A stretch of 64,000 bases of DNA, from contig JALKBU010000002.1 in NCBI GenBank assembly GCA_023091735.1, forward strand, positions 124,001 through 188,000, written 5' to 3'. The stretch is from Trichomonas tenax. Taxonomy: Eukaryota; Parabasalia; Trichomonadida; Trichomonadidae. The notes beneath the pieces were generated by a model. That model worked only from the letters and a program-made list of their open reading frames with translations, searched no databases and had not been told where the DNA came from. Shown here in pieces: positions 9,114-17,157 of the stretch; positions within the stretch are counted from its first letter, which is position 1, and each line of letters starts with the position of its first letter. The translations under genes were made by a program, and so were the position numbers.

Positions 9114-10153
9114 TTAAGGATTATTTGTTCCATCTTCGGCTCCAACGGCTTTCTTCTTCTTGATTACAAAGAAAACAACGACGCTGACGTTGATATTTAT
9201 TACAACAATGACACCTATCACAACTCCAATAATTAATCCAGTATTTGAGCCAGAATCTCATTCTTTATTTGGGCCACCACCAGAAACAGCCTTTTCCGGA
9301 TCTTGTTCAGTGATTTCAAGGCCAGAATTTGCAAGAACTTTTCCTTCTTGATCCATAATTCCACCAGTGTGTGGCAGATCGATTGACACCTCTGGGAACT
9401 TAAAGGAATCTGTAGACGCTGTGCTTGTCGGTTTGACTTTGATTGTTGCAGTTTTATCCATCTCTGCATCACCTTCGCACCTAATCCAGGCGACATTGAC
9501 ACCGTTTATGTTTCCCTCCAGTTCCTTCTCAGAGCCCATCTCTGTGCTTCCTCCGCTCAATGTATATTTTGATATGATAATCCGAGCAATTTGCTTGATT
9601 TAACAAAGTGGATATCTGACTGGGAAGGGGAGACGTAAAAGAAATATTTTGACATTTGTACATTTTCTGCATTGATTTTTCTGATAACAACTTCATCTGT
9701 TGGTTTTGTGGAAATTATGAGCTTTTTGATAAATTTTAATATGCTGCCTTTTGCTTGGTAAGTTTCTGGTATGGAAATATAATGTATTTGGCAAGTTTTT
9801 GTTTTATTATCTTCTTCTTCGAATTTGAAATGGGTAATCGGGATTTTTTGGGATTTAACTCTTCTGGAACATGTTTCTTGTCTAATAAGCGTTGGAAAAT
9901 TTAATTTCTGCATCTCCGGGTTCTTCAAGTGGAAACCGTGTTGTTGGCGTGAATTTACATTCTGATCCGATCATGTAATTGCCAACAATCAAAAACCTTC
10001 AGTTGTTTGGAATTTATTTAAAACTGCGCCCTCGTGGTAATCCATTTTTGATATATCGCTGCATACGTCAGGGAATGCGTTTTTGTAGGCTGCTGGAGCA
10101 CCTGCTGATAATGATTTTCCAAATAATAAAGAAAACATCAAAAAATAAATCAT
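9114..10153 (-). pseudogene. Decayed secreted/surface protein with C-terminal membrane anchor
   Basis: Minus-strand remnants can be read in order across several frames. From 10153, ATG opens a signal peptide (MIYFLMFSLLFGKSLSA) and continues to a TGA after KFQTTEGF. Further pieces follow in shifted frames: KFTPTTRFPLEEPGDAEI, then QETCSRRVKSQKIPITHF onward, then YTLSGGSTEMGSEKELEG through SGGGPNKE. An in-frame TGA is next, then a C-terminal transmembrane segment (GLIIGVVIGVIVVI...VVVFFVI), a KKKKA stop-transfer and a TAA at 9114-9116. At least three frameshifts or stops interrupt it. The type I architecture with a short basic tail resembles trichomonad surface proteins. Confidence 0.7.
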
Positions 10154-10634
10154 TTGAAAAGAATTAAGACGTTAGCAACGGCTTTATGTTTTATTTTCCA
10201 TACTATTTGTTTGATAAAATCATTTCAGCAAGAGGACATCTGGTTGTTTAATGCATTGCTGCTCAAATTTTATTGATTTTGTTTGAATATTCTTGAATCA
10301 AAAATTATTCCAACTAAATCGCGGGAATTACTGGAATCAGATTTAAGCAACATTGGATAATACTATGCAATCCTAGATTGGACAACAACGCTAATTTTCG
10401 AATGAAAATTAATAATTTGTATCTCTGGGAATTTGCTTTTTCATTTGCTTGATTGGAAGGAAATTATCAGTTTATTTTTGACGTGCAGCGTGATTTAATC
10501 ATGTTTGATTTAAAATTTAATAATAAGTCACTGGAAAGAGAGTATAGATCTTGTTATAGTCTTTAAAGAAAAGAAATTTTTGTTCCAAATCTGTTTTCTT
10601 GTGGCCTTTATGATTGAAAAACATTGGGGATCAA

Positions 10635-10692
10635 TTGGCGCCAAAATTAAAATGGCGGGAAAATTGTGAGAAAAACGATAATTTTTTGGCGC
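10635..10692 (+). promoter_or_regulatory. Cluster of three E2F-like sites
   Basis: TTGGCGCCAAAA (10635-10646), GGCGGGAAAA (10654-10663) and TTTTTGGCGC (10683-10692) each fit the E2F/DP consensus TTTSSCGC on one strand or the other. They sit 18-75 bases upstream of the ATG and just before the initiator. Such GC blocks are rare in this AT-rich DNA. Cell-cycle control of the phosphatase gene is inferred. Confidence 0.5.
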
Positions 10693-10700
10693 AAAATTAA

Positions 10701-10709
10701 TCATTTATC
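10701..10709 (+). promoter_or_regulatory. Initiator of the phosphatase gene
   Basis: TCATTTATC directly abuts the ATG at 10710, matching the extended trichomonad initiator TCAYTWYTCATTA closely. The 5' untranslated region would be only a few bases. Confidence 0.65.
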
Positions 10710-11789
10710 ATGAAAGAGAATGATCTTGTTGATTCAGTGATCAACAAAATCATCCTTTCGCGTGTCGACAAGAAGATTGATATAACTAAGGCCATTACAC
10801 AAGAAATGGTTCAGTCTTTGCTGGATAAAGTATTCATATTATTGAGTGAAGAGCCAGTTCTCATCGATGTGAAAGCAAATATACATGTAGTTGGCGACAT
10901 ACATGGAAATATCGACGATTTATTACGAATATTCGACTTATTTGGATATCCACCAAAAGAAAGCTATATTTTCCTTGGTGACTATGTCGATCGTGGAAAG
11001 AATAGCTTCGAGGTGATAACATTACTATTCGCACTGAAAATTAAGTATCCTAATAACATTTATTTGCTTCGAGGAAACCACGAAGTTGAACACGTCTCAA
11101 AATGCTATGGATTTCTTGATGAGCTCGCTTCGAAATACTCAGTAGGACTGTTTTACACATTCCATACTGTTTTTCAACAATTGCCAATTGTGGGAATTGT
11201 AGGAAAGCGTATTTTGTGCCTTCACGGTGGCATAGGACCGACAATAAAGGATATTTCGGAGATCAGAAAGAAGATGAAGCCTGATCAAATCCAAGATCCT
11301 TCAGTTTTTGCTGATATCGTGTGGAGTGATCCAAAAGATATGGATCAAGACTTCATGAGGAATCCTCGTGGCTGCGGATGGATGTTTAATGCACATGCAG
11401 CAAGTGTATTCCTGAAATACAACGATTTGGACTTAATTATTCGATCTCACGAGTACTGTGATGGATACAGATTCCCATTTCCATCAGATGAATGCATTAC
11501 CGTCTTCAGCAATACTGATTACTGCGGAAAAAAGAACGGAGGTGCAATAATCAACATTTCTTCAACATTAAATGTGACAGTGACGCGTTTACCATTATTG
11601 ACTCCCGAACAGAAATCGAAGTTGTATCCAAAGCTTCCAGCTTTCTTATTGGAAAAGTTAGATCATAAATATTTCGACATTGAAGATCCAAATTCAGAAA
11701 TTGATTTGGTTCACTCTAGCGCGAATGGAGCAGAAAGTATAACTATTCCCAAAATTTCGTCAGAAGATGCTCTTATATTATGTGATTAA
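10710..11789 (+). CDS. PPP-family serine/threonine phosphatase, PP1-like but divergent
   Basis: A 359-residue metallophosphatase catalytic subunit. All metal- and phosphate-binding motifs are visible: GDIHG, GDYVDRG, RGNHE, LHGGIGP, and Y in FSNTDYCGKKNGG (family FSAPNYCG). The usual RAHQ/RGHE is RSHEYCDGY, which keeps the His. The core is near PP1/PP2A length, with about 40 extra N-terminal residues. The ATG at 10710 follows the initiator directly. Substrate and regulatory subunits cannot be told from sequence; trichomonads carry many divergent PPP genes. E2F-like sites upstream hint at cell-cycle regulation. Confidence 0.9.
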   Translation: MKENDLVDSVINKIILSRVDKKIDITKAITQEMVQSLLDKVFILLSEEPVLIDVKANIHVVGDIHGNIDDLLRIFDLFGYPPKESYIFLGDYVDRGKNSFEVITLLFALKIKYPNNIYLLRGNHEVEHVSKCYGFLDELASKYSVGLFYTFHTVFQQLPIVGIVGKRILCLHGGIGPTIKDISEIRKKMKPDQIQDPSVFADIVWSDPKDMDQDFMRNPRGCGWMFNAHAASVFLKYNDLDLIIRSHEYCDGYRFPFPSDECITVFSNTDYCGKKNGGAIINISSTLNVTVTRLPLLTPEQKSKLYPKLPAFLLEKLDHKYFDIEDPNSEIDLVHSSANGAESITIPKISSEDALILCD

Positions 11790-12327
11790 AAATTGTATAT
11801 ATATTTCAAATTGAAACCATAAAGTGTGTGCCTTACATTTGGTCAGATTGCATGTTTATTACTGAGCTCAAATTATAATGAGAATATCTAGAAATTAAAT
11901 CGCTCAAAATAGCTTTTGTGTATGAAGATATTATAAAGCATGGACAGAAGTTTTTATTTGTCAAAGACATATTGACTGTTATGCTTTTGTGGACGTGGAA
12001 ACATCAAACAATCAACTGGAAAAAAATATTAACCTTAAAATTAAACTCAGATGTAAAGATAAAAATCTTTACTAAGAAATCGATTGACACGTGTTTCTTT
12101 AATGGAATTTGGTAGTAATCTGAGATTGCTACAATGATATTATGAATCTGCAATATTGGTCCTTTAATTCATGCTTGAACTATCCACTTTTCAAGTTAGT
12201 AAAACTAAATTTTATTTTTCAAAAAATAATCAATCAAATATGCTTTGCAATAAAATTCAAATCAGAATATAACAAAATTATCGAAAAATCGAGTAATAAC
12301 GATTTCGACAAACAATCTCAAAAAGAA
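11790..12327. other. Intergenic with a degenerate repeat at 11.9-12.1 kb
   Basis: Positions about 11878-12030 resemble about 31948-32100 (shared GAAGTTTTTATT, ATATT-ACTGT-TGCTTTTG and ATCAAACAATCAACT blocks). The frame upstream of 12328 is open to an ATG at 12142, but its translation is hydrophobic and AT-driven and is probably not coding. Confidence 0.45.
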
Positions 12328-13272
12328 ATGTCGAGAGTTGTTTTTCACCAAAACATGCAAATAAAATCATCACGAATGCCGAACACAAAGAGTCCACGAA
12401 GAATTCACAACACAAATTCGACGACTTTATCAAATGTTGAAGCTTATTTACAAAATTCATTAAACGAATCTCACAGCGATTCAGACAGAGTCCAGGCTTA
12501 TCAGAGGTCCTTCGATATGCTGATCACCCAATTCCAATTAGTTCGTCCTCTTGTCGAACAAATTAAACAAGAATACGACACTTTTGCTAATTCTTTGTTA
12601 TCTCAGTTAAGAGATATTATCGCTAACGAGCATCCGGACACTTCTGTCGATGATACGTATGCAGATGTTGTAAATACGATCAGACATTCTAAAAATCATG
12701 AATTTGCAGAATTTAAGGAAGAATCAGAGAGAAAGCTTGATTACTTGACATCGCTGAGATTGAAGCACAATGAATTAGTGAATCAACTCGCAAATATTAA
12801 AATTGAATATGAAAATATCAAAAACGAACTTGAAGAGACAACTAAGAATATTAATGAACGCACAGAACGTGTGTTGCAATTGGGAGAAGATACTTTAGCT
12901 TTCAAATCAGAACTTATAAATTTAAATGCTGAATATGAAAGCAGAAAGTGTGAAGAAAACGAAATAATTCTTGCCACAGAAATGTTATCGAACAAAGACA
13001 AAGATGTTAAGCAAAATATCGAAAAATTAAATCAAGAAATAGAAGAAGTCAAGCAAAAGAGAATTGATGTGGAAACAGAATCGAACTCTCTAAAGGCAGA
13101 ATTCGAAGATATCAAAACATTGTACATCGAAATCGGCCTCAAAAATCAAAATATGGATATTAAACTTAACAATCAAATAGAGAGAATTACTTCGTTAGAG
13201 AAAGAAATAAGATCAAAGATTGGCGACGAAGCAACTCCAATGGCGGAATTAGTTGCAAAATATCTCAAATAA
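12328..13272 (+). CDS. Coiled-coil protein with TSNAXIP1-like N-terminal domain
   Basis: A 314-residue protein: a short basic Ser/Pro-rich leader (MSRVVFHQNMQ, then a TKSPRR cluster), then RVQAYQRSFDMLITQFQLVR and PLVEQIKQEYDTF, which resemble the N-terminal domain of translin-associated-factor-X-interacting proteins, and a continuous coiled coil to about residue 305. The gene at 33870 has the same layout and a matching segment, so the two are paralogs. I chose the ATG at 12328 because the upstream extension to 12142 reads as non-coding. TSNAXIP1-type proteins are often ciliary in other eukaryotes; a flagellar or cytoskeletal role here is a guess. Confidence 0.6.
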   Translation: MSRVVFHQNMQIKSSRMPNTKSPRRIHNTNSTTLSNVEAYLQNSLNESHSDSDRVQAYQRSFDMLITQFQLVRPLVEQIKQEYDTFANSLLSQLRDIIANEHPDTSVDDTYADVVNTIRHSKNHEFAEFKEESERKLDYLTSLRLKHNELVNQLANIKIEYENIKNELEETTKNINERTERVLQLGEDTLAFKSELINLNAEYESRKCEENEIILATEMLSNKDKDVKQNIEKLNQEIEEVKQKRIDVETESNSLKAEFEDIKTLYIEIGLKNQNMDIKLNNQIERITSLEKEIRSKIGDEATPMAELVAKYLK

Positions 13273-13464
13273 CTCATAATATTATGCACAACAGCAAAAT
13301 CAACAGCAAAATGCAGTAGTTTTATCGAAAATTTCGAATTGTTAATGAGTTATTGCAAAACATATTTCATTGTTGCTAAATGAATATTTGTTTGTAATAA
13401 AGTGTATTGGCGTATATTATTGTGAATTTTTTAATCAAAAACAAATCGAATTTAAACTTTTGAA

Positions 13465-14043
13465 TTACTGTGCGTTCTCGTAATCAAGATATTCCTGGTA
13501 TGTTGCTTCAATGTGTGCAGATTGATATCTCTGTAATTTAACTTTAGCTAAATCTGAAGAACTAAGTTTTGTATAAAGTCCACTCTTATATGCAAGTTCT
13601 TTGATTGTTTCAGCTTTTGTCCATCCTTGTTCCTGGGCGACTTCTGGAAGAAATGTTGATGAATGTCCTTTGTATTCAAAAATTGTACCATGCTTTCCGA
13701 CCTCCCAGTCATCTACATTAGCACAATCCTCAAATGAATGTAAAAAGCTAACTTCGCATTTTAATTTTGGAATTTCTTCTGCTTTCATTGGCTTAAAACG
13801 ATTGTCATCGAATGCCGCGATCTTAGAGTACTTCACCAAGCCATCTGGCATCGCCATTGACGCAAACGTGCCAATGCAGCCGCGTAAATCGCCGTTTTTG
13901 AACCAAGTGCAGAACAAAGGATAACTTGTGTTGGGGAACTTCGATTTGATTGCGTCTAAAGCTTTGTGCTTCGTTGTTCCATTGAGTTTGTTGTCAATTG
14001 TCTCGAAACAGACGAAGCAGTGCTCTTTAGTGACAACTTCCAT
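13465..14043 (-). CDS. AMMECR1: AMMECR1 family protein
   Basis: A 192-residue protein with the hallmark LRGCIGTF motif (residues about 53-60) and the downstream EIPKLKCEVSFL and GWTKAETIKELAYKSGL segments of the AMMECR1 family. The domain is conserved from archaea to human, adopts a two-subdomain fold and has no settled enzymatic function; conserved Cys and Arg in the motif suggest catalysis or RNA binding. Length equals a single domain with no extension. The ATG at 14043 is 3 bases from an initiator TCACTTCTA (14044-14052). It converges with the preceding coiled-coil gene, about 190 bases away. Confidence 0.95.
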   Translation of the reverse strand: MEVVTKEHCFVCFETIDNKLNGTTKHKALDAIKSKFPNTSYPLFCTWFKNGDLRGCIGTFASMAMPDGLVKYSKIAAFDDNRFKPMKAEEIPKLKCEVSFLHSFEDCANVDDWEVGKHGTIFEYKGHSSTFLPEVAQEQGWTKAETIKELAYKSGLYTKLSSSDLAKVKLQRYQSAHIEATYQEYLDYENAQ

Positions 14044-14052
14044 TAGAAGTGA
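14044..14052 (-). promoter_or_regulatory. Initiator of the AMMECR1 gene
   Basis: TCACTTCTA on the minus strand directly precedes the ATG, a strong match to TCAYTWY. Confidence 0.65.
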
Positions 14053-14343
14053 ACTTGAAAAGTGTCATGCATCTCCACTTTCATCCACTATTCGATATCT
14101 ATCTTCACCACTCACACAGAATAATCCATATATCTATCGCTACAATCCCTACAGATATCTTTTGATTTTATTCTACTGTTAATGAGTTATCTTGATGATA
14201 ATAGACCATCATGTTTTGTCAAAAAATAAAAGAAATTAGAGATTAGGTATTATGTGTTTATTACATCTCATGTATATTAAGCAATTTACAAAAGATAATG
14301 ATCATTAGATCAATGATTTTTGTTAATCATAAGATATATTATT

Positions 14344-14356
14344 TTTGACATGTAAA
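14344..14356 (+). promoter_or_regulatory. TTTGACATGTAAA motif
   Basis: An exact TTTGACATGTAAA 25 bases upstream of the initiator TCACTTTTG (14381-14389), which precedes the ATG at 14416. The spacing is that of a TATA-like core element. The same 13-mer pattern recurs in at least eight other gaps of the window. Confidence 0.5.
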
Positions 14357-14380
14357 ATATCAAATATCAAATTTCTGGTG

Positions 14381-14389
14381 TCACTTTTG
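14381..14389 (+). promoter_or_regulatory. Initiator of the gene at 14416
   Basis: TCACTTTTG, 27 bases before the ATG and 25 bases after the TTTGACATGTAAA motif. Confidence 0.65.
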
Positions 14390-14415
14390 CATGATGCGTT
14401 GATTAAAAAATCATA

Positions 14416-15189
14416 ATGTCAGCCGAAACAAAAGATTTTGTGAAAACATTCCAAGACATTTTAAAAGAATGCTCTATGCTGAAGGAGAGAGTTATGCAAA
14501 TGGATAAAATCATTCGTCAAAAAGATGCTCAAATTGAATCTTTGAGCAATGAACTCAATAACAAGATTCAGTCAGGTGATCAGGCTAACATGTTGATAGG
14601 AAGAATATCAGAGATGTGTGAGGAGAAAGAAAATAAGCTGTTAACAGGCTTATGGAATCTTACAGGGTCAAAGCAAATCCCTGTTCAGTGCATATCCAAC
14701 GAATCTAATATATGCGAGGTTCTAATGCTAATGGTGAAGACAAAGCGTAATCCTCATGCTTTACTTCCAATTTTGGGATTAATTTCAAACTTATGCAGTG
14801 AATTATCCTTCAGAGAGAAATACGGCTTCGAAGTAATCGAAGCAATCTCTGAGTTTACTAATGGGAAGCTCGTTAATTACGAATTTGAGATAATATCAGA
14901 GGTAATGCTGTTTTGCATATTGAACTTATCGAGAGCACAAAATTTGATGAAAGCAATATGCATGAATGGTACTCTCACCGTAATATTCGGAAATCCAGTT
15001 TTTCTCTCTCAGCAGAAATATCATCAAAGCATCAATAGAATCTTATCAAGCGCAATCACAGCTGTTAGAGATATCGATCCTGATGAGCGTGAACAAATCC
15101 TAAATTCAATGGGCGTAGTTGCATCTTTAGACTTTGTTACTGTTACACTGAAACGAGAAATAGCATCCCTGAAGAATGGATATGAATAA
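14416..15189 (+). CDS. Coiled-coil plus armadillo-like protein, HSF2BP-like candidate
   Basis: A 257-residue protein. Residues about 10-55 form a coiled coil (LKERVMQMDKIIRQKDAQIE), and the rest is an alpha-solenoid-like helical region (LLPILGLISNLCSELSFREK, EVMLFCILNLSRAQNLMKAI). The order, size and phrases such as 'I..LCS...FREK' and 'LMLFCILNLS...GLMKAI' recall HSF2BP/MEILB2, a meiotic partner of BRCA2 with the same coiled coil plus armadillo plan, but resemblance is weak and generic armadillo proteins are an alternative. The ATG follows an initiator at 14381. No signal or membrane segment is visible. Confidence 0.7.
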   Translation: MSAETKDFVKTFQDILKECSMLKERVMQMDKIIRQKDAQIESLSNELNNKIQSGDQANMLIGRISEMCEEKENKLLTGLWNLTGSKQIPVQCISNESNICEVLMLMVKTKRNPHALLPILGLISNLCSELSFREKYGFEVIEAISEFTNGKLVNYEFEIISEVMLFCILNLSRAQNLMKAICMNGTLTVIFGNPVFLSQQKYHQSINRILSSAITAVRDIDPDEREQILNSMGVVASLDFVTVTLKREIASLKNGYE

Positions 15190-15272
15190 AATTATTCATC
15201 ACATTTTCATCGAATAACTTATTATATATTATGAATTATTTAATAGACCTATATGCACAAAAACTTTTTAGA

Positions 15273-15295
15273 TGCAACTAGCCCACTTAGTTGCA
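15273..15295 (+). other. Short perfect hairpin after the 14416 gene
   Basis: TGCAACTA and TAGTTGCA pair perfectly around a 7-base loop, about 85 bases past the stop codon. It could shape the mRNA 3' end or be chance. Confidence 0.3.
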
Positions 15296-15399
15296 ATTTT
15301 GACTCTTATATGCATATTAATTTTATATGCATAAAGAAAAGCATATGCACATGAAATTATAAATGCAATTCCAAATGCTTATTCATATGGACAAAATTT

Positions 15400-15652
15400 T
15401 TAAACCTGATTTCCTTCATTATCACTCTTGCTCGTCTCATTACGCTTTTTGATTATGATAACAATAACAACTACAACGATAATGGCAACAACAATAATGA
15501 CTAAAATAACAACCGGAATAATCCAGCTTGCGATTCCTTCATCATTATCTTGTGATGGTGTTGGTTTTGATGCAGAAGCAGATTCAGAAGAGTATGTAAG
15601 TTTGTAATTTCCTGCAGATGTGCCATCTGGAATTGTATAAGCCACATGGCAG
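15400..15652 (-). pseudogene. C-terminal tail of a surface protein (transmembrane plus basic tail)
   Basis: The minus-strand frame reads YTIPDGTSAGNYKLTYSS, a Ser/Lys/Pro spacer, SWIIPVVILVIIVVAIIVVV as a long transmembrane segment, then KKRNETSKSDNEGNQV and a stop at 15400. This is the end of a type I membrane protein, with no body upstream: at about 15650 the sequence switches into a His-rich repeat that codes on the opposite strand. An in-frame ATG at 15696 exists, but the 15 residues after it are the reverse complement of that repeat. I read it as an orphan 3' end rather than an intact 98-residue gene. Confidence 0.55.
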
Positions 15653-15827
15653 TGTCCATCATGATAAGCCACATGACGGACCACATGATAAGCCATGCGG
15701 CTGCCAGCATGATAAGCAGCATGACTGCAAAGATAAACCTCATGATGGACACTGCCAACACGACAAGCCTAATGACAAGCCATGCGGATGTGGTCACGAC
15801 AAGCCACATGATGAACCACATCACTAA
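15647..15827 (+). pseudogene. His/Asp/Lys/Pro repeat tail of another protein
   Basis: The plus-strand frame gives tandem HDKPHDGPHDKPCGC, QHDKQHDC, KDKPHDGHC, QHDKPNDKPCGCGHDKP, then HDEPHH and a TAA at 15825-15827. The repeat units differ mainly at third codon positions (CAT/CAC, GAT/GAC, CCA/CCT), which indicates that this strand was selected as protein. His, Asp and Cys density suggests metal binding. The frame can begin at an ATG at 15618, but that part is antisense to the neighbouring membrane tail, so the true body is missing. Confidence 0.55.
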
Positions 15828-16051
15828 ATAACACTAAAAAGGATTTTCAATCAAAGATAACATAAATTTTTTTACATATCAATCAATAAATTATAATTGA
15901 TTTTCAATTCATATTTATTTTCTTGACGGAAGGCTGCAAACCCAATAAATTCATCATATTTAATTTCATTACATTGATATAAGAACATTTTATTTGATAT
16001 TTTTTCAAAAAAAAAATTTATAAAAATCAAAAATGATAGGAAACAACAATA

Positions 16052-16744
16052 TTACAGAAGTGGTAAGAGCAAAATATATGCATAGAATATATACAAAGGA
16101 ATGATCAATAAATCAACTGTTTGAATTTTAACGATTGGAAGGAGATAACGAGCGGCACAGTATGAAGACCAACCTAAGAATGGTATTGATAATATCGTTG
16201 TTGTAATAATTCTAAGTTTGAACAATCTAGCACAAATTAAAATTGGAACTAAAGGAGGCAAACAATATGTAACTGCTGTAACCAATGTGGAAACAGTGAA
16301 TTCAGAGTTTTCAACAACAGCAACAGACATGTAATGGAATGCTAAGTATAATATTGTGCATCCAATGACAGCAACCATATAAACCGTGCCAAAGCGCGGC
16401 TTTCCAAGTATAAGAAGTAAAAACGCATAAGCAATGAAGAATAATATCGCTATTAAAAAGTTATTATCGATATTTCTCGGAACTTTTTTCGGATTAAGAA
16501 TTGTTTTCAAATTTGCTTTAACATCGGAATTATGGATTCCAAGCTCCTCGAAAACCGTTGGTTCACCCGGAAATCCGCCGTGCCAAATTGATGCGTATTC
16601 TCCAACGGTGTGGTGAACGTGATTCTGCTCAGGAGTGTTGTAGTTCGATGGAGGCGGAGGAGCCTGTTGCATTGGAACAGGTTCTGGAGCCGTTTGAACG
16701 GTTTGAGGACCCGTTGTAATAAAATCTAATTCATCAGGAATCAT
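16052..16744 (-). CDS. YIP1: Yip1-domain membrane protein (YIPF5/Yip1-like)
   Basis: A 230-residue protein. A Pro/Gln-rich cytosolic N-terminus (about 70 residues) leads into EPTVFEELGIHNSDVKANL, the family's PPLLEELGI..F..I motif, then five predicted membrane helices from about residue 93, including GKPRFGTVY (family GK.HFGY.Y). Yip1 proteins sit in ER-exit and Golgi membranes, bind prenylated Rab/Ypt GTPases and act in COPII traffic. Length is typical. The ATG at 16744 follows an initiator and a TTTACATGTGAC motif. Confidence 0.9.
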   Translation of the reverse strand: MIPDELDFITTGPQTVQTAPEPVPMQQAPPPPSNYNTPEQNHVHHTVGEYASIWHGGFPGEPTVFEELGIHNSDVKANLKTILNPKKVPRNIDNNFLIAILFFIAYAFLLLILGKPRFGTVYMVAVIGCTILYLAFHYMSVAVVENSEFTVSTLVTAVTYCLPPLVPILICARLFKLRIITTTILSIPFLGWSSYCAARYLLPIVKIQTVDLLIIPLYIFYAYILLLPLL

Positions 16745-16747
16745 TTA

Positions 16748-16757
16748 ATAAATGAAA
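16748..16757 (-). promoter_or_regulatory. Initiator of the Yip1 gene
   Basis: TTCATTTATT on the minus strand a few bases before the ATG, fitting TCAYTWY. Confidence 0.6.
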
Positions 16758-16778
16758 ACCAATTTCGACACTTTACAT

Positions 16779-16790
16779 TTTACATGTGAC
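16779..16790 (-). promoter_or_regulatory. GTCACATGTAAA motif
   Basis: Minus strand reads GTCACATGTAAA, one more variant of TTTGNCATGTAAA, about 22 bases upstream of the initiator. Confidence 0.45.
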
Positions 16791-17157
16791 TGACACTTTA
16801 CTTTGTCAGTTTTTTTTCTATATGATTTCATTGTGATATTTTGGCTTTTGAACTTTAACGACATTCTACAACATTCACTAATTTATATTGAATGAATTGA
16901 CAGTGAATTTTTGTTTTTTAATAGATTTAAAAGAAACATTTACATTCTATAAAAATACATATTTGTATAATCGAGATATATGCTGCATTATTATGTATTA
17001 ATGATTTCACTTTCTTGCAATGAAAATCACTTTTCTCTATTACCTTTTGTTAAGGTATTGAATGCATGAATTGATGTCAATCTACTTCAATGAAAATCAT
17101 TTTTGTCTGTTAGTTTCAGTTATCTGTTGTCAAAGCAAACATTTGATGTTCATAAAT

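Larger units (their letters stand above)
10154..10709. other. Intergenic with promoter cluster at its right end
   Basis: I see nothing in 10154-10630. The last 80 bases contain three E2F-like sites and an initiator for the phosphatase gene. Confidence 0.5.
16745..17157. other. Intergenic spacer
   Basis: The left end holds the Yip1 promoter. I see no gene in the rest; short open frames around 17062 overlap the end of the importin-like gene antisense. Confidence 0.5.

Noticed and set aside
12142..12327. N-terminal extension of the coiled-coil gene from an earlier ATG
   Set aside because: The 62 added residues are hydrophobic and unlike the charged protein that follows; the paralog at 33870 has no such part.
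15618..15827. Intact 69-residue His-rich metal-binding protein
   Set aside because: Its first ten codons are the antisense of the neighbouring membrane tail; only the repeat part shows codon-level conservation.
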